Positions 19,097 to 29,346 of a stretch of 64,000 nucleotides of DNA are shown piece by piece. Below the pieces are notes generated by a model. It saw only the letters and a program-made list of their open reading frames with translations. It made no database searches and was not told where the DNA came from. A program made the position numbers and the translations under genes. This stretch comes from Paenibacillus lignilyticus (GTDB taxonomy: Bacteria; Bacillota; Bacilli; Paenibacillales; Paenibacillaceae). The stretch covers positions 372,001-436,000 of the forward strand of contig NZ_JAGKSP010000001.1 in assembly GCF_017942085.1 (NCBI RefSeq), read 5' to 3'. Each line of letters begins with the position of its first letter. Positions within the stretch are counted from its first letter, which is position 1.

Positions 19097-20665
19097 TTAG
19101 TTGCGATGCACGAGCCGTGATTCGGCTATAGCATCAATAAGTCCGTCAATGGTTGCATCCTCCGGTTGTATCGTAACCTTCAGACCGGCTTCTTCAGCCG
19201 TCTTCGCCGTAATCGGGCCGATACATGCGATCTCGATCCCTTGCAGCAGCTCAAGTGGATCATCTACCCCCATGCGACGCAATACTTCGAATAAATTGGT
19301 AACGGTAGAGGAGCTGGCAAACGTAATGACATGAACGCTTCGTTTCTGAAGCAGCTCAAGCGTCTCCTCATCCTGGTTGTCTGCCAGAATCGTTTCGTAC
19401 ACATCGATTTCAACAGGAGTCAGCCCCTTGGCCTTCAGCTCTCGCGGAAGAACTTCGCGAGCGAGATCACCTCTTGGCAGGAGCACTCGCTGACCTTCGA
19501 CTAAGTACTCTGACAAGCTATCAAGCAAATCATCGGCTTGGAACTTTACCGGCAGCACATCGACGAACAATCCGCGCTTCTCCAGCGCTTCGGCTGTTTT
19601 AGGTCCGACTGCGGCGATGCGCGCCTTATGGAACCGTCTGATATCAATACGCAGCTTGTGCAGCCAGCTGAAGAAATAGTCTACGCCATTCACGCTCGTA
19701 AACATAATCCAGTCGTAGTTCTCTGCTTCATGTAACGCGCTGTTAACCGCATCAACGGATGTTGCATCCGTAGGCTCACGAGTCTCAATGACAGGGAACT
19801 CACATGGCTCTCCGCCCAGCTCTTCAATACGCTCAGCCAAATCGCTGCTTTGCGCTCTGGCCCTAGTAATCAGCACCCGAGTTCCGAACAGCGGCTTAAG
19901 TTCATACCACTTCAGTTTCTCACGCTGCTTGACTACGTCGCCGACGACAATGACTGCCGGCGGCTGGAAGTTGGCCGCTTTGACGATCTCCTCGATCGTT
20001 TCCAGCGTGCCTGTAATCGTTCGTTGTTCCACCCTTGTCCCCCAGCGAATGAGAGCTACGGGCGTGTGCGCGGGCTTACCGTGCTTGATAAGCTGCTCTG
20101 CTATATAGCCGATCTTAGCAACACCCATTAAGAAAACAAGCGTACCCGTGGCAAGGGTAACCTTATCCCAATGAATGGATTGATCAAGCTTGTCCGGACT
20201 TTCATGCCCGGTAATAATCGATAACGATGAAGCCAAATCTCGATGAGTGACAGGGATTCCCGCATAAGCAGGTACCGCAATGGCAGAGGTGATGCCCGGT
20301 ACGATTTCGAACTCGATGTCATTATGGTACAGCAATTCAGCCTCTTCGCCGACACGGCCGAAGATGGTCGGATCGCCGCCCTTCAGACGGGTCACGATCT
20401 TGCCCTCCAGCGCCAAATCCACAAGCAGCTGATTAATGTCCTCTTGCTTCATGGTGTGCCGGTCCGGCAGCTTTCCCACGTATACTTTCTTCGCTCCCGG
20501 CTTTAAATACCGGAGCAGTCTTGGACTGGCCAGTCGATCATAAACCACGACATCACATTTACTGATGCATTCTTTTCCTCGCAGCGTAATCAGCTTTGGA
20601 TCGCCGGGTCCGGCTCCAACCAAGTAGACTTTCCCTTTGCTCTTCCCCTTCAGCAAAACGTTCAT
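19097..20665 (-). CDS. Fused uroporphyrinogen-III C-methyltransferase / uroporphyrinogen-III synthase
   Basis: This 522-aa bifunctional protein has an N-terminal CobA/SUMT domain (about 10-250): [19 protein letters not shown], the GGDPTIFGR substrate loop and [24 protein letters not shown]. The C-terminal half (about 260-520) is a HemD uroporphyrinogen-III synthase ([20 protein letters not shown] ... [19 protein letters not shown]). The first activity feeds siroheme and the second heme, so the branch-point metabolite is made and diverted by one polypeptide. The ATG at 20665 overlaps the hemC stop (ATGA). A TTG at 20656 with AAGGGG upstream is an equally good start. Confidence 0.94.
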   Translation of the reverse strand: MNVLLKGKSKGKVYLVGAGPGDPKLITLRGKECISKCDVVVYDRLASPRLLRYLKPGAKKVYVGKLPDRHTMKQEDINQLLVDLALEGKIVTRLKGGDPTIFGRVGEEAELLYHNDIEFEIVPGITSAIAVPAYAGIPVTHRDLASSLSIITGHESPDKLDQSIHWDKVTLATGTLVFLMGVAKIGYIAEQLIKHGKPAHTPVALIRWGTRVEQRTITGTLETIEEIVKAANFQPPAVIVVGDVVKQREKLKWYELKPLFGTRVLITRARAQSSDLAERIEELGGEPCEFPVIETREPTDATSVDAVNSALHEAENYDWIMFTSVNGVDYFFSWLHKLRIDIRRFHKARIAAVGPKTAEALEKRGLFVDVLPVKFQADDLLDSLSEYLVEGQRVLLPRGDLAREVLPRELKAKGLTPVEIDVYETILADNQDEETLELLQKRSVHVITFASSSTVTNLFEVLRRMGVDDPLELLQGIEIACIGPITAKTAEEAGLKVTIQPEDATIDGLIDAIAESRLVHRN

Positions 20666-21633
20666 CCCCTTACTTCTGCTAAAATACGATCTGCTCCTCT
20701 TGCCTTCAGTGCTTCTGCCGTTTGCAATCCCAATGCTATCGGATCTTGTCCGCGCAACGTTTCTTTGAGTAAAATACCGCCATCCGGCGAACCGACAATA
20801 CCCGTCAGCTCGAGCAGACAAGTTTCACCATTCTCAGCTGTCTCCACGATCGTAGCATGTGCCCCTATCGGAATCTGACAGCCGCCATTGAGTGCTCCGA
20901 GGAAACTGCGTTCAGCGGATACCGTTAGTGCGGTAAGAGGATCATTCAGGAGCGACAGCAAGTGACGTACTTGTGCATCCTCAGTCCGGCATTCGATGCC
21001 AAGCGCACCTTGACCAACCGCGGGCACGCATAGATCTTCAGGCAGATAGGAAGAAATTTTCGATTCCCAGCTCATGCGGTGCAGCCCGGCTGCTGCCAGC
21101 ACGATTGCATCGAACCCTTCACTCTCCAGCTTCTTGATTCTGGAATCGATATTGCCCCGAATGGATTCGATCTGCAAGTCCGGTCGCGCGTTCTTCAGCT
21201 GGCTGGAACGACGCAGACTGCTTGTTCCAACCTTTGCCCCTTCAGGCAGGTCGGAGAACGTAAAACCGTTCGCCGTAATGATGCAGTCCCTTGGGTCTAC
21301 CCGCTTAGGAGTCGCGCCATTCATCAAACCGTCAGGAAGCTCGTACGGCATATCCTTCATACTATGTACTGCTAAATCGATCTCTTTATCGAACAGCGCC
21401 TGTTCGATCTCTTTCACAAACAGACCTTTCCCGCCGACCTTGGATAACGTTACATCCAGTATACGGTCGCCTTTGGTCACGATTTTGCGAATCTCGAACG
21501 TATACGGCAGCCCATGCTGCTCGCTTAGTGCTTTAAGCTGATCTATAACTTGACCGGTTTGCGTCAAAGCAAGTGCGCTCTGACGGGTTCCGACTACAAT
21601 GACTCGGGGTTGTTCGTTTCTGTGGGACATCAT
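20662..21633 (-). CDS. hemC: Hydroxymethylbilane synthase (porphobilinogen deaminase)
   Basis: This enzyme polymerises four porphobilinogens into hydroxymethylbilane. The 323-aa protein starts with [20 protein letters not shown] and has the conserved lysine region [12 protein letters not shown] and [31 protein letters not shown] lies in the active site. The dipyrromethane cofactor cysteine is in [13 protein letters not shown]. The start overlaps the sirC stop by one base and the stop overlaps cobA/hemD, indicating tight translational coupling. Confidence 0.97.
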   Translation of the reverse strand: MMSHRNEQPRVIVVGTRQSALALTQTGQVIDQLKALSEQHGLPYTFEIRKIVTKGDRILDVTLSKVGGKGLFVKEIEQALFDKEIDLAVHSMKDMPYELPDGLMNGATPKRVDPRDCIITANGFTFSDLPEGAKVGTSSLRRSSQLKNARPDLQIESIRGNIDSRIKKLESEGFDAIVLAAAGLHRMSWESKISSYLPEDLCVPAVGQGALGIECRTEDAQVRHLLSLLNDPLTALTVSAERSFLGALNGGCQIPIGAHATIVETAENGETCLLELTGIVGSPDGGILLKETLRGQDPIALGLQTAEALKARGADRILAEVRG

Positions 21634-22298
21634 TATTCGCTCCTCTCAGCCGCTTGCAGCAGCCTGCTCATCCATTCATCGATCTGACTTTCCGTATAGG
21701 TAAACCGTCCATCATTCCGTTCAGCTTGCGCCGCAACCTCTTCTGCAGCCATTCGCAATAGGGAGGTTCTGAGCTCCGGATTCAAGCTGCTCGACAGCAC
21801 TCGTGCTCGCAGTAATCGAAGCCCTTCGACGGAATCTCCGAAGCTTTCGTCAAATTGCTTGGCCAGCCGCCGCTTCACGATTGCAGCCAAAGCCGGGCTT
21901 GCTCCCCCTGTCGTAACCGCTAGGAGCAGCTCGCCGCGCCGCACGATCGAAGGCGTAACGAAACTGCCTTCTTCGCCCAGATCAGCAACATTCACGAAAA
22001 TACCAAGTCGCTCTCCCAAGGCTGCAAGCTCTTTATTTACGTGACGATTATTCGTCGCAGCAATAACAAGCATCGCTCCTTGAAGATCCCCTTCCCTGTA
22101 TTCCCTTTGCACAAGCTCGATAGACCCTGCAAGGGCAAGCTCTTGAAGAGCAGAAGAAGCAGCGGGCGCAATAACCTCTACCTGATCGGCTCCCCCATCG
22201 AGCAGTCCTTGCACTTTACGCTCCGCAACAGAGCCGCCTCCAAATACAACACAGCGTTTCCCTTGAAGCTTCACCATCATGGGATAATAGGCTTTCAC
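21633..22298 (-). CDS. Precorrin-2 dehydrogenase-like (siroheme synthase N-terminal domain)
   Basis: This NAD-dependent enzyme oxidises precorrin-2 to sirohydrochlorin; some homologues also insert iron. The 221-aa protein opens with [25 protein letters not shown], the glycine-rich Rossmann motif of the CysG N-domain. It continues with [18 protein letters not shown] and [20 protein letters not shown]. Together with the CobA half of the next-but-one gene it covers the siroheme branch. I prefer the GTG at 22298, 12 bp after AAGGAG; a TTG at 22310 is in frame. Whether it also chelates iron (SirC alone versus Met8-like) cannot be decided from sequence. Confidence 0.9.
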   Translation of the reverse strand: MKAYYPMMVKLQGKRCVVFGGGSVAERKVQGLLDGGADQVEVIAPAASSALQELALAGSIELVQREYREGDLQGAMLVIAATNNRHVNKELAALGERLGIFVNVADLGEEGSFVTPSIVRRGELLLAVTTGGASPALAAIVKRRLAKQFDESFGDSVEGLRLLRARVLSSSLNPELRTSLLRMAAEEVAAQAERNDGRFTYTESQIDEWMSRLLQAAERSE

Positions 22299-22324
22299 GA
22301 ATGCAACCAACTCCTTGGCGCCCC

Positions 22325-23143
22325 TTAAGACCAGCTGTGAAAATTAGAGGCTTGATTCAGCAATACATTGAGCAGCATGACGCCGTAGCTGATCAAATTA
22401 AGCCTGGCGAACTTCCAGCCTGAACCGTCAAACCAGCGGTGCCCTAGCAAATTCCAGATGTAAATGGCCAATGCTATAAAAGATGAAATCACCTTTAAAT
22501 CAAGCAAGAGTCCATAGCGCCCTTCTATAAGAATAGAAGTAACCGCCACTGCCAGCGATAACGTCAGCAGCGGCGTGCCGATCAGCGCGGCTCTGAACAT
22601 GAAGCGATCCGCCACATCCAAACTCGGCATCCTCTGCATGCTCTTCGTCCATTGCTTGCCTTTGAGACGAGCGAACAGAAACATATACATCCCTGAGAAT
22701 ATCCCGCTGATCGTCAGCGCGGCATAGGCCAAGATCATCAGAATGATATGAACGACCAGCATGTTCTGCGCCAATTCCCATCTTTCGAGGGAAGCGCCTG
22801 AACCGATGCCGAACAAATTGACGGTTAGTACTGCGAATCCGATAACATTCACGAAGAACACGATAAACTCCATCCTAAAAAAACGGCTCATCACAAGTGA
22901 AACCGTGATAAGCAGCCAAGAAAAAACGAGCAAATATTCAAACAATGAGATGTTAGTCATGTCCAGATGCGAGATGATGCGATGTACGATGAAGCCCGTT
23001 TGCAGTACCCAGACGAAAATAAGCAGCCCTGTTCCCACTTGTTTCGCTTGCCGATTTCGATCCACGAAATCGGAGAAGTAAAACAGAAGGCTCAGGGCAT
23101 AGATATACAGCATTCCATCATAAAACCAATTTTGTGTAACCAT
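22325..23143 (-). CDS. hemX: HemX-like / CcsA-type cytochrome c assembly membrane protein
   Basis: This 272-aa integral membrane protein has about eight hydrophobic helices. The first is MLYIYALSLLFYFSDFV; later ones include MLVVHIILMILAYAALTISGIFSG, which resembles the core of the CcsA/HemX family. In Bacillus, HemX lies between hemA and hemC and lowers HemA levels. This gene holds that position, so the name is justified by context as well as fold. The ATG at 23143 follows GGAGG by 6 bp. No CcsB partner is seen nearby, which favours HemX over a System II cytochrome c factor. Confidence 0.88.
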   Translation of the reverse strand: MVTQNWFYDGMLYIYALSLLFYFSDFVDRNRQAKQVGTGLLIFVWVLQTGFIVHRIISHLDMTNISLFEYLLVFSWLLITVSLVMSRFFRMEFIVFFVNVIGFAVLTVNLFGIGSGASLERWELAQNMLVVHIILMILAYAALTISGIFSGMYMFLFARLKGKQWTKSMQRMPSLDVADRFMFRAALIGTPLLTLSLAVAVTSILIEGRYGLLLDLKVISSFIALAIYIWNLLGHRWFDGSGWKFARLNLISYGVMLLNVLLNQASNFHSWS

Positions 23144-23210
23144 AGATGGCCTCCGCAAACTTTGAACAAGTTATCTGATAACCTACATGCCGCTGCTTAT
23201 CTCCGGGATG

Positions 23211-24593
23211 TTAGGTTGTAATTGCCGCAATTGTACTTTTGAGTACCGGCATCGTATCTCCGCTTGGAGCGACTTCTTTAGTCCCAGCCGGATTACGCTG
23301 CTCTGCGTTGTTCTTTGTTTGTTCAAGCGTGTCTTCCAAGGCGAATAGTTTCACGAACATATCCATAGCCTCGTCAGCATGCTTCTCTCCTGCCATTTCT
23401 TTAATTCGCAGAATCGGATCATGCATCATTTGGTTCACGATGCTCTTCGTCAGCTTATGAATGACTTTAAGCTCACGTTCGCTTAAGTCCGGGAGCTTGT
23501 TCGCCAAGCTGTCCATGGTTTCCGCGTGAATGTCCGTCGCTTTATCCTGCAGCGCGCGAATCAGCGGGGCAACGCCTAATGTTTTGTACCAACCGCGGTA
23601 CACATCCAGCTCAGCTGCAATCATCGTTTCAATCTTAGCAGCCTCTGTACGACGCTGCTCCATGTTGCTCTCCACGATGCCTTCCAGATCATCAATATCG
23701 TAGAGGAACACGTTCTTAACCGATGCAATAGCAGGATCAAGATCACGCGGTACCGCAATATCGATCATAAAGAGGGGACGGGATTTACGTTTCTGCATCG
23801 CAGCCGCAACCTGCTCGCGGCCCAGTACATAACCATCTGAGCCCGTAGAGCTGATCACGATATCCGCTTCATGCAAACGAGAAATCGCATCCGCCATCGA
23901 CAGAGGGGTTCCGTTGAACTTATCCGCCAGCTGCACGGCACGGTCATAGGTACGGTTGACGACGAATACTCGTTCCACACCGTTCGCGTACAGATGCTTA
24001 GCTGTTAATTCACTCATCTTGCCGGCACCGACGATCATAACCGTCTTGCCGTTAAATTGTCCGAAGATCCGTTTGCCGAGCTCAACTGCAGCATAGCTGA
24101 CCGAAACCGCAGCTTCACCGATTGCAGTATCGGAATGTGCCTTCTTCGCAAGCGTTACAGCTTGTTTAAAGATCGTATTAAACAATGTGCCTGTAGTCTT
24201 CTGCTGCTGTGCAAGAAGGAACGCATTCTTGACTTGACCCAGAATCTGAGTCTCGCCAATGACCATGGAATCAAGTCCACAGGTGACACGGAACAGATGG
24301 TCGATCGCCTTCTCATCCTCATACATATATAAATCCGAGGTAAACTGCTGTCTCGGCGTTTTAAACCATTTCTCCATGAAACTGCGTATATAATGTCCGC
24401 ACAACGTCGGACGGTCAACAACAGCATACAATTCAGTGCGGTTACAGGTCGCAACAATGACACCTTCCATAATGCTCTTCGTTTGCTTCAACTGCTCAAG
24501 CGCCTCAGGCAGATCTCGTTCGGAGAATGTAAAACCTTCCCTGACTTCGACCGGTGCTGTGCGGTAATTAAGACCGACGACTATAATGTGCAT
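23211..24593 (-). CDS. hemA: Glutamyl-tRNA reductase
   Basis: This NADPH enzyme reduces Glu-tRNA to glutamate-1-semialdehyde, the first committed step of C5 tetrapyrrole synthesis. The 460-aa protein starts VVGLNYRTAPVEVREGFTF. The catalytic cysteine lies in VIVATCNRTELYAV (about 45-58), the NADPH-binding loop in VMIVGAGKMSELTAKHL, and IDIAVPRDLDPA follows. The C-terminal helix forms the dimerisation domain. It is the first gene of the hem operon, with GCAGGTGA before the ATG. A near-consensus -10 (TATACT) lies on the minus strand about 60 bp upstream, but no good -35 was found. Confidence 0.97.
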   Translation of the reverse strand: MHIIVVGLNYRTAPVEVREGFTFSERDLPEALEQLKQTKSIMEGVIVATCNRTELYAVVDRPTLCGHYIRSFMEKWFKTPRQQFTSDLYMYEDEKAIDHLFRVTCGLDSMVIGETQILGQVKNAFLLAQQQKTTGTLFNTIFKQAVTLAKKAHSDTAIGEAAVSVSYAAVELGKRIFGQFNGKTVMIVGAGKMSELTAKHLYANGVERVFVVNRTYDRAVQLADKFNGTPLSMADAISRLHEADIVISSTGSDGYVLGREQVAAAMQKRKSRPLFMIDIAVPRDLDPAIASVKNVFLYDIDDLEGIVESNMEQRRTEAAKIETMIAAELDVYRGWYKTLGVAPLIRALQDKATDIHAETMDSLANKLPDLSERELKVIHKLTKSIVNQMMHDPILRIKEMAGEKHADEAMDMFVKLFALEDTLEQTKNNAEQRNPAGTKEVAPSGDTMPVLKSTIAAITT

Positions 24594-24712
24594 GCGCGTT
24601 CACCTGCCCTTCACAAATCATTTTTTCATCATTTAGTATAGCACAGTTAGTCTTGATGTACCCCTGCAAATATGAAAATTGTTTGAAAACGCGCAGTTTG
24701 GTTTATGGCGTC

Positions 24713-24740
24713 AAAAAAGGCCACGGATTTCTCCATGGCC
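24713..24740 (-). terminator. Rho-independent terminator of speD
   Basis: On the minus strand GGCCATGGA (24732-24740) pairs with TCCGTGGCC (24719-24727), with one G-U pair, and is followed by TTTTTTG. It lies just after the speD stop. Confidence 0.85.
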
Positions 24741-24763
24741 CCTCTTTTAGTCATATGAAAATG

Positions 24764-25162
24764 CTACACAAGCTCAACTTGCTTCATATCCGCTTCCACG
24801 ACTTGCAGTTCACCCATACCGCGAACAAGTTTCTTAGCATGTGTTACTTTTGGTTTCAAAACAGACATCATGTAGTCAATCGCCAATTGCGGATCGACTG
24901 TTTCTCCACATGTATAGCAATCAAGAGCCGCAAAGCCTCTCTCAGGATACGTGTGAATGGAAAGATGACTTTCTGACAGCAGTACGAGCACTGTTGCGCC
25001 TTGTGGCTCAAATTGTTTCGCTTGAACTGAGAGTACTGTAGCGCCGCATGCCTCTGCAGCTTCTACCATTTGGGCTTGTAAAAATTCCGCGTTGTTGAGC
25101 AGGTCAAAATCTACACCCCAAGTGTCAACAGCAACGTGTCTTCCGAAAGTTGAATATTCCAT
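24764..25162 (-). CDS. speD: S-adenosylmethionine decarboxylase proenzyme (prokaryotic class 1B)
   Basis: This enzyme makes decarboxylated SAM for spermidine synthesis. The 132-aa proenzyme is the short Bacillus/Thermotoga type. The self-cleavage region is SESHLSIHTYPERGFAALD; the second Ser becomes the pyruvoyl group, and His and Glu of the motif are conserved, with FAALDCYTCGE after it. The frame is open upstream, but the ATG at 25162, with a GGGGGA box and the MEYSTFGRH start, is the family start. A long structured leader precedes it. No spermidine synthase gene is adjacent. Confidence 0.95.
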   Translation of the reverse strand: MEYSTFGRHVAVDTWGVDFDLLNNAEFLQAQMVEAAEACGATVLSVQAKQFEPQGATVLVLLSESHLSIHTYPERGFAALDCYTCGETVDPQLAIDYMMSVLKPKVTHAKKLVRGMGELQVVEADMKQVELV

Positions 25163-25204
25163 CTCTCGGTTCCCCCTTCCTAGGAATAAAATGTTTTGTA
25201 ATTT

Positions 25205-25290
25205 CATCCGCTAGGACCTACGTCATTCACTGCCCGAGGGACTTTCCTCTCGCAACATTACCATGTCCTGAGTGAATCCTGGTTCCTATT
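25205..25290 (-). ncRNA. Candidate structured cis-regulatory leader of speD
   Basis: In the speD 5' region the minus-strand RNA can form ATTCACT/AGTGAAT (25271-25277 with 25225-25231). This encloses a hairpin CGAG-A-GGA-AAG-TCC-CTCG (25235-25252). A second 5-bp helix AGGAC/GTCCT (25265-25269 with 25213-25217) crosses the first in pseudoknot order. The stems end about 40 nt before the speD ribosome-binding site, and no open reading frame explains them. A riboswitch or other cis-RNA is inferred. I do not recognise it as a known class. Confidence 0.4.
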
Positions 25291-25306
25291 CATTGCAACG
25301 AAAATA

Positions 25307-25335
25307 AAAATAACATCTATCGCTCAGAAATGCAA
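25307..25335 (-). promoter_or_regulatory. Probable sigma-A promoter of speD
   Basis: On the minus strand TTGCAT (25330-25335) is 17 bp from TATTTT (25307-25312), placing the start just before the structured leader. The 333-bp gap 25163-25496 holds this promoter, the leader and the next gene's terminator. Confidence 0.5.
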
Positions 25336-25448
25336 CAGTTTTTTTTGGGCAGATTTAAGTTGACAACATGCAGTAAACTCCAGTAAACAACGTATGTACG
25401 TTTAGTTGAGCTGGTGATGGTCCTCTGCAAAATTTAATATAAATAAAA

Positions 25449-25475
25449 AAAGCCGCAAATGAGCGGCTTTCGAAG
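25449..25475 (-). terminator. Rho-independent terminator of the 196-aa hypothetical gene
   Basis: AAAGCCGC (25449-25456) pairs with GCGGCTTT (25463-25470). The minus-strand tail is a long T-rich run (TTTTTTTATTTATA), 27 bp past the stop. Confidence 0.85.
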
Positions 25476-25496
25476 TATGATGCTCTACGGCTTTGC

Positions 25497-26087
25497 TTAA
25501 GCTTCCATTAAGAACAGCGCTCTTGCATGCTGTGCCAGCCGTTGATCGATAAGCGATATTTGCCCGCGATCACTGCATTGGTTGCGTAAATCGAGCAATT
25601 GATTAATCGCACCTTGCACGATTTCAATTTCCTTCTCGATGTCGTTCACGCGGAAAGTCGCTTCAAGCTGGCCGACTGTATCTTTGAATTCAAAGATCAC
25701 TCTCGACTCATTGTTCTTGATTTCGACAATTTTGCGAACAGTTCCTTCAGCATAATGATAGATCATCGTATAATGTGGATAAATGCGATTGACGACTGCA
25801 TCTCCGCGGAACAACGATACCGCTTTGCGCATTGCGTTCGTAAGTCTCGGATGTACAATACGGCACGAAAGCGCGCATACGTACAAATCTTGCTTACGTT
25901 CGAAAGTAAGGCGGACTTCTTCTCGTCCTGCGTCGTCCTCGAGAACCATCTCGTGATTGCCGTTCTCTAGTACCCGCACCTGCTGCTTAATATGCTGGTC
26001 TTCAAAAAACCGGACAAATCCCGCCATCTCTTCAGCCGTTAATTGCAGAGAAGCATTGACATACTCCGTGGCTATCCGCTGAGCCAT
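25497..26087 (-). CDS. Conserved hypothetical protein (196 aa)
   Basis: I do not recognise this protein's function. It is soluble, with no signal peptide or membrane helix. It alternates acidic and basic segments; HPRLTNAMRKAVSLFRGD and YPHYTMIYHYAEGTVRKIVEI suggest a mixed alpha/beta fold. The C-terminal third (NDIEKEIEIVQGAINQLLDLRNQ) is probably helical and may dimerise. GAGGAG lies 7 bp before the ATG. It stands as its own unit between ysxC and speD, with a strong terminator after it. There is no obvious catalytic motif. Confidence 0.78.
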   Translation of the reverse strand: MAQRIATEYVNASLQLTAEEMAGFVRFFEDQHIKQQVRVLENGNHEMVLEDDAGREEVRLTFERKQDLYVCALSCRIVHPRLTNAMRKAVSLFRGDAVVNRIYPHYTMIYHYAEGTVRKIVEIKNNESRVIFEFKDTVGQLEATFRVNDIEKEIEIVQGAINQLLDLRNQCSDRGQISLIDQRLAQHARALFLMEA

Positions 26088-26252
26088 AAAAATCTCCTCA
26101 ATTCTATAAAGTAACGCGTTTGTAAATCAGTTGCTTACCTATATTATACCCGATCGAAGCGGTTTATTCCTGCCGCCCATTCGCGATATTCACGCATATT
26201 TCTGAATAATCAAGGAGATTTTACGAAGAGTCGTTGCTTTTATGCGTTATCC

Positions 26253-26885
26253 TCACTTTTCGATTGAAACTTCTTCCGTTTCTTCCGCTTCTTCGCTTGT
26301 TTCCGCTATCGTTTGATTTATGATTGCCCAAAGCTCATCGCGGCCGAGGCCTGTCTCAGAAGAGAAGAGAACATGGTAATCCCCCGTCTGGAAGCCCAGC
26401 TTCTTTTTCACCATCTTCACATGCTTATCCCATTTGCTCTTCGGAATCTTGTCCGCCTTCGTCGTCACGACGCAAACCGGAATTTCATAATGCTTCAGCC
26501 AGTCGTACATGAGGCAGTCGTCCACGGATGGTTCATGGCGAATGTCGATGATAAGGAAAACCATCTTCAGCGGTTCACGGTCGCTTAGGAAGGTCTCGAT
26601 CATCGTGCCGAACTGTGCACGCTGTACTTTCGATACTTTGGCATAGCCGTAGCCGGGGAAATCGACCAAGTACACTTCGTCGTTCACACGGTAATAGTTG
26701 AGCTGCTGCGTCTTGCCCGGCTGCGAGCTCGTTCTGGCTAACCCTTTGCGCATAATCATCTTATTGATGAGCGATGATTTGCCGACATTAGAACGCCCTG
26801 CCAGAGCGAACTCTGGCAAGGCATCCACAGGATATTGATCCGGCCTTACGGCGGAAATAACAAATTCTACATTCATAATCTTCAC
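26253..26885 (-). CDS. ysxC: Ribosome biogenesis GTP-binding protein YsxC/EngB
   Basis: This essential GTPase acts in 50S subunit assembly. The 210-aa product has G1 [15 protein letters not shown]2 around [15 protein letters not shown]3 [13 protein letters not shown]4 VVTTKADKI and G5 [14 protein letters not shown] chose the GTG at 26885 because the resulting start ([13 protein letters not shown]) lines up residue for residue with the Bacillus protein. An ATG at 26876 is three codons shorter. It follows lonA by 19 bp, the conserved lonA-ysxC order. The C-terminus is an acidic tail ([14 protein letters not shown]). Confidence 0.95.
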   Translation of the reverse strand: MKIMNVEFVISAVRPDQYPVDALPEFALAGRSNVGKSSLINKMIMRKGLARTSSQPGKTQQLNYYRVNDEVYLVDFPGYGYAKVSKVQRAQFGTMIETFLSDREPLKMVFLIIDIRHEPSVDDCLMYDWLKHYEIPVCVVTTKADKIPKSKWDKHVKMVKKKLGFQTGDYHVLFSSETGLGRDELWAIINQTIAETSEEAEETEEVSIEK

Positions 26886-26904
26886 GTTTAAGCAACCTGC
26901 TTTC

Positions 26905-29259
26905 TTAATGCGTCTGTACCGGCGCTGCTGCCTCCACCTTGACAAGGGCGTGCTTGATAACCTCATCCATCGAGCTGACGGGAACGAACTCCAAATCGGC
27001 TCTGACGCTGTCTGGTACGTCGCGCAAGTCACGCTCGTTGTCTTTGGGAATCAGCACCTTCTTGATGCCCGCCCGGTGCGCTGCGAGCGATTTCTCTTTG
27101 AGACCGCCAATCGGCAGCACGCGGCCGCGCAGCGTAATCTCTCCGGTCATCGCCACTTCTTTATCCACCAGACGATTCGTTAGAGCAGAAATAAGTGCCG
27201 TCGCCATCGTAATGCCCGCTGACGGTCCATCTTTCGGAATCGCACCCTCAGGAATATGGATATGGATATCATTCTTCTCATGGAATAGCGGATCGATGCC
27301 AAGCTCATTGGCACGGGAGCGCGTGTAGCTGAAGGCTGCCTGCGCAGATTCCTTCATCACATCGCCGAGCTTGCCTGTCAGCGTGAGCTTCCCGCTGCCG
27401 GGCAGCACCGTTACCTCAATAACGAGCGTATCGCCGCCAACCTCGGTCCAAGCAAGGCCTGTAACGGCGCCGATTTGATCTTCGACCTCCGCCATGCCGT
27501 ACCGGAACTTGGACGGCCCGAGCCATTCTTTTATTTTCGCGGAGTCGACCTTAATCGGCGTTACGTTCTCATCCGTCACGATGGCTTTCGCAGCTTTCCG
27601 GCACATCGCCGCAATTTGCTGCTCCAGATTACGCACACCGGATTCTCTTGTGTACTCGCGAATGATCTGCAATAACCCGTCTTCTCCGAGATCCACTTGC
27701 TCTTCAAGTAAGCCATGCTCACGTTTCTGTTTCGGAAGCAAGTAGCGATTCGCGATTTGGAGCTTCTCAAGCTCTGTATAACCGGGAATGTACAGCACTT
27801 CCATCCGATCGAGCAGCGGCCTTGGGATGTTGTGAATGGCATTGGCCGTCGTCACGAACATGACATTCGAGAGATCGAACGGCACTTCGATAAAATGATC
27901 GCTGAACGTATTGTTCTGTTCTGGATCGAGCACCTCAAGCAGTGCAGATGCAGGATCGCCGCGGAAATCCATCGCCATTTTATCGATCTCATCAAGCAAG
28001 AACACCGGATTGAGCGAACCTGCCGTCTTCATGCCTTGAATGATCCGGCCCGGCATCGCGCCGACGTATGTACGGCGATGACCGCGAATTTCAGCTTCGT
28101 CGCGCACGCCGCCAAGCGAGATTCGTACAAACTGTCTGCCAAGCGATTTCGCGATCGAACGAGCCATCGAGGTTTTACCAACCCCCGGAGGGCCAACCAA
28201 GCAGAGAATCGGGCCTTTCAGCTTCTTCACGAGCTGCTGTACCGCTAAGTATTCCAGCACGCGTTCCTTCGGCTTCTCGAGTCCGTAATGATCCTCGTTA
28301 AGAATAGCTTCCGCTTTTGCCACATTCAAATCATCTTCCGTCAGCTTGTTCCAAGGTAAGGAAAGGAGCCAATCAATATAATTGCGGATGACACCGCCCT
28401 CGGCCGAAGTCGATGGCATCTTCTCCAGACGGTCGATTTCCTTCTCGACCTTCTCTTTCACTTTATCCGGAATACCGGAGTCCGCCATCTGTGCACGAAG
28501 CTCTTCCACTTCGCCGGCACGGCCTTCTTTCTCGCCGAGCTCCTTCTGGATGGCTTTCATTTGCTCGCGCAAATAGTATTCCTTCTGTGTCTTCTCCATC
28601 TGCTTCTTCACGCGCTGACTGATCTTGCGTTCCAACTCCAGCACTTCGCGCTCGTTGTTCAGAATATCAAGCAAGCGCTCAAGCCGCTCCCGCACATCAA
28701 TCGTTTCTAGAATATCCTGCTTATCCTTGATCTTCAGCGAAAGATGGCTGGAGATCACATCGGCAAGTCTGCCCGGCTCATCAATATCCGAAACTGCTGC
28801 CAATGTCTCCGGCGTCACTTTCTTCGACAAATTGATGTAGTGCTCGAACTGGTTAAGCACCGTCCGCATGAGAGCATCAATTTCCGGATCCGTCGATTCC
28901 GCCTCCGGCAGTTCTTTAATCGTGACCTCGTAGTAATCATCATTCGGCAAATAATCCACAATCTCGGCACGGACAACGCCTTCCACCAGCACGCGGATGG
29001 TACCGTTCGGCAGCTTAAGCATTTGTCTGACCCTTGCTGCCGTGCCGACGCGGTAGATATCTTCCTGCGACGGCTCTTCAATATTCACTTCCGATTGCGA
29101 ACATAGCAAAATCATATGATCGTCCAGCATGGCGCGATCAAGCGCGCGCACCGATTTCTCCCTGCCTACATCCAGATGCAGCACCATGCTGGGGTATACA
29201 AGCAGCCCCCGTAGCGGCAGCAGGGGCATACGACGACCTTTCCATTTAGCAGGTCCCAT
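26905..29259 (-). CDS. lon: ATP-dependent protease La (LonA)
   Basis: This cytosolic AAA+ serine protease degrades damaged and regulatory proteins. The 784-aa architecture is complete. The N-terminal substrate domain is [17 protein letters not shown]-like. The coiled coil comes next, then the ATPase domain with Walker [14 protein letters not shown] and Walker [11 protein letters not shown]. The protease domain has the Ser/Lys dyad in [15 protein letters not shown] and the later [17 protein letters not shown]. It lies between lonB and ysxC. No CIRCE or CtsR-type box was recognised in the 87 bp before it. Confidence 0.97.
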   Translation of the reverse strand: MGPAKWKGRRMPLLPLRGLLVYPSMVLHLDVGREKSVRALDRAMLDDHMILLCSQSEVNIEEPSQEDIYRVGTAARVRQMLKLPNGTIRVLVEGVVRAEIVDYLPNDDYYEVTIKELPEAESTDPEIDALMRTVLNQFEHYINLSKKVTPETLAAVSDIDEPGRLADVISSHLSLKIKDKQDILETIDVRERLERLLDILNNEREVLELERKISQRVKKQMEKTQKEYYLREQMKAIQKELGEKEGRAGEVEELRAQMADSGIPDKVKEKVEKEIDRLEKMPSTSAEGGVIRNYIDWLLSLPWNKLTEDDLNVAKAEAILNEDHYGLEKPKERVLEYLAVQQLVKKLKGPILCLVGPPGVGKTSMARSIAKSLGRQFVRISLGGVRDEAEIRGHRRTYVGAMPGRIIQGMKTAGSLNPVFLLDEIDKMAMDFRGDPASALLEVLDPEQNNTFSDHFIEVPFDLSNVMFVTTANAIHNIPRPLLDRMEVLYIPGYTELEKLQIANRYLLPKQKREHGLLEEQVDLGEDGLLQIIREYTRESGVRNLEQQIAAMCRKAAKAIVTDENVTPIKVDSAKIKEWLGPSKFRYGMAEVEDQIGAVTGLAWTEVGGDTLVIEVTVLPGSGKLTLTGKLGDVMKESAQAAFSYTRSRANELGIDPLFHEKNDIHIHIPEGAIPKDGPSAGITMATALISALTNRLVDKEVAMTGEITLRGRVLPIGGLKEKSLAAHRAGIKKVLIPKDNERDLRDVPDSVRADLEFVPVSSMDEVIKHALVKVEAAAPVQTH

Positions 29260-29346
29260 TCCAGCACCTCCGTCTTTGAAGCTTCCTCACAGATCTTTCG
29301 TAACCGATTCCTTCGGCCTTAAGTCTTAGGGCTTTCATCCATTTTA

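Noticed and set aside
25205-25290. RNase P RNA or a known SAM riboswitch upstream of speD
   Set aside because: Only a short GAGGAAAGTCC stretch recalls RNase P, and the region is far too short. The SAM-I core motifs are absent.
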